Below, one piece after another: positions 14,090 to 14,147 of a DNA stretch of 14,147 nt. Each line of letters starts with the position of its first letter. Position 1 is the stretch's first letter. The stretch lies in the NCBI RefSeq assembly GCF_002414845.1, contig NZ_DIAX01000011.1:1-14147 (forward strand), given 5' to 3'. Below the pieces are notes generated by a model that was given only the letters and a program-made list of their open reading frames with translations, was not told the origin of the DNA and did not search any database. This stretch comes from Gordonia sp. UBA5067 (GTDB taxonomy: Bacteria; Actinomycetota; Actinomycetes; Mycobacteriales; Mycobacteriaceae). The position numbers were made by a program, and so were the translations under genes.

Positions 14090-14147
14090 CTACGCCTGTG
14101 GCTGGCCGGGCGCGCCCGGTGCTGGCATACCGGGCGTCGGCATACCG
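14090..14147 (-). CDS. C-terminal tail of an unknown gene (partial)
   Basis: On the minus strand a frame open to the window edge reads GMPTPGMPAPGAPGQPQA and ends at TAG (14092-14090). The GMPxP repeats are typical of disordered Pro/Gly-rich tails of actinobacterial membrane or secreted proteins. It lies just beyond the fadE23 terminator, convergent with it. Only about 18 residues are visible, so the product cannot be named, and M. tuberculosis has fadB4 in the plus orientation next to fadE23, as I recall, so this neighbour differs. Confidence 0.5.
   Translation of the reverse strand, partial: GMPTPGMPAPGAPGQPQA

Overview
The window is GC-rich chromosomal DNA from an actinobacterium of the order Mycobacteriales; Gordonia or a close relative is my best guess, not proven. 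The grounds are the mycobacterial-type tmRNA tag (ADSNQRDYALAA), a 13E12/DUF222-type HNH protein, an smpB-ftsX-ftsE-(small membrane protein)-mscS-prfB gene order that matches, as I recall it, M. tuberculosis Rv3100c-Rv3105c, and a fadE24-fadE23 pair like Rv3139-Rv3140. The first 19 bases are the Nextera/Tn5 mosaic end, so the left edge is an untrimmed contig end.

Layout, left to right. (1) 20-390: tmRNA (ssrA), minus strand, cut at its 3' CCA end by the adaptor. (2) 486-2075: DUF222/HNH gene, minus strand, with a textbook -35/-10 promoter whose start site is covered by a LexA-type SOS box; it lies between ssrA and smpB. (3) 2197-7277: a minus-strand run reading prfB > mscS-like > 53-aa membrane protein > ftsE > ftsX > smpB > lipoprotein. 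This covers translation termination, osmotic safety, cell division and wall hydrolysis, and ribosome rescue. The lipoprotein looks like a shrunken GH27 (alpha-galactosidase-like) protein without a recognisable active site. (4) 7320-7697 and hisN at 7718-8491 are divergent with only 20 bp between start codons and appear to share one symmetrical -10 element. (5) 8566-10751: a metallo-beta-lactamase-fold hydrolase (minus), a DUF4203-like multi-pass membrane protein and a low-complexity linker/coiled-coil protein (both plus). (6) 10781-11260: DUF2752 membrane protein (minus). It is divergent from the acyl-CoA dehydrogenase pair fadE24-fadE23 (11408-14013), whose promoter region carries two identical 16-bp TetR-like operators. 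A strong hairpin terminator follows at 14040-14072. The window ends in the C-terminal tail of a minus-strand gene.

A pattern runs through the window: six genes start 7-8 nt after a TANNNT -10 hexamer with no convincing Shine-Dalgarno sequence, which is the expected architecture of leaderless mRNAs in Mycobacteriales. By contrast ftsX, smpB, the 53-aa gene, the HNH gene, the 10020 gene and fadE23 have clear ribosome binding sites. Trans-translation is represented by both its RNA (ssrA) and its protein (smpB), separated here by the SOS-box HNH gene and the lipoprotein gene. The points most worth following up are the SOS-controlled HNH gene in that position, the shared bidirectional -10, the paired operators of fadE24-fadE23, the unlisted 53-aa membrane protein, the GH27-like lipoprotein, and the contig break exactly at the tmRNA 3' end.
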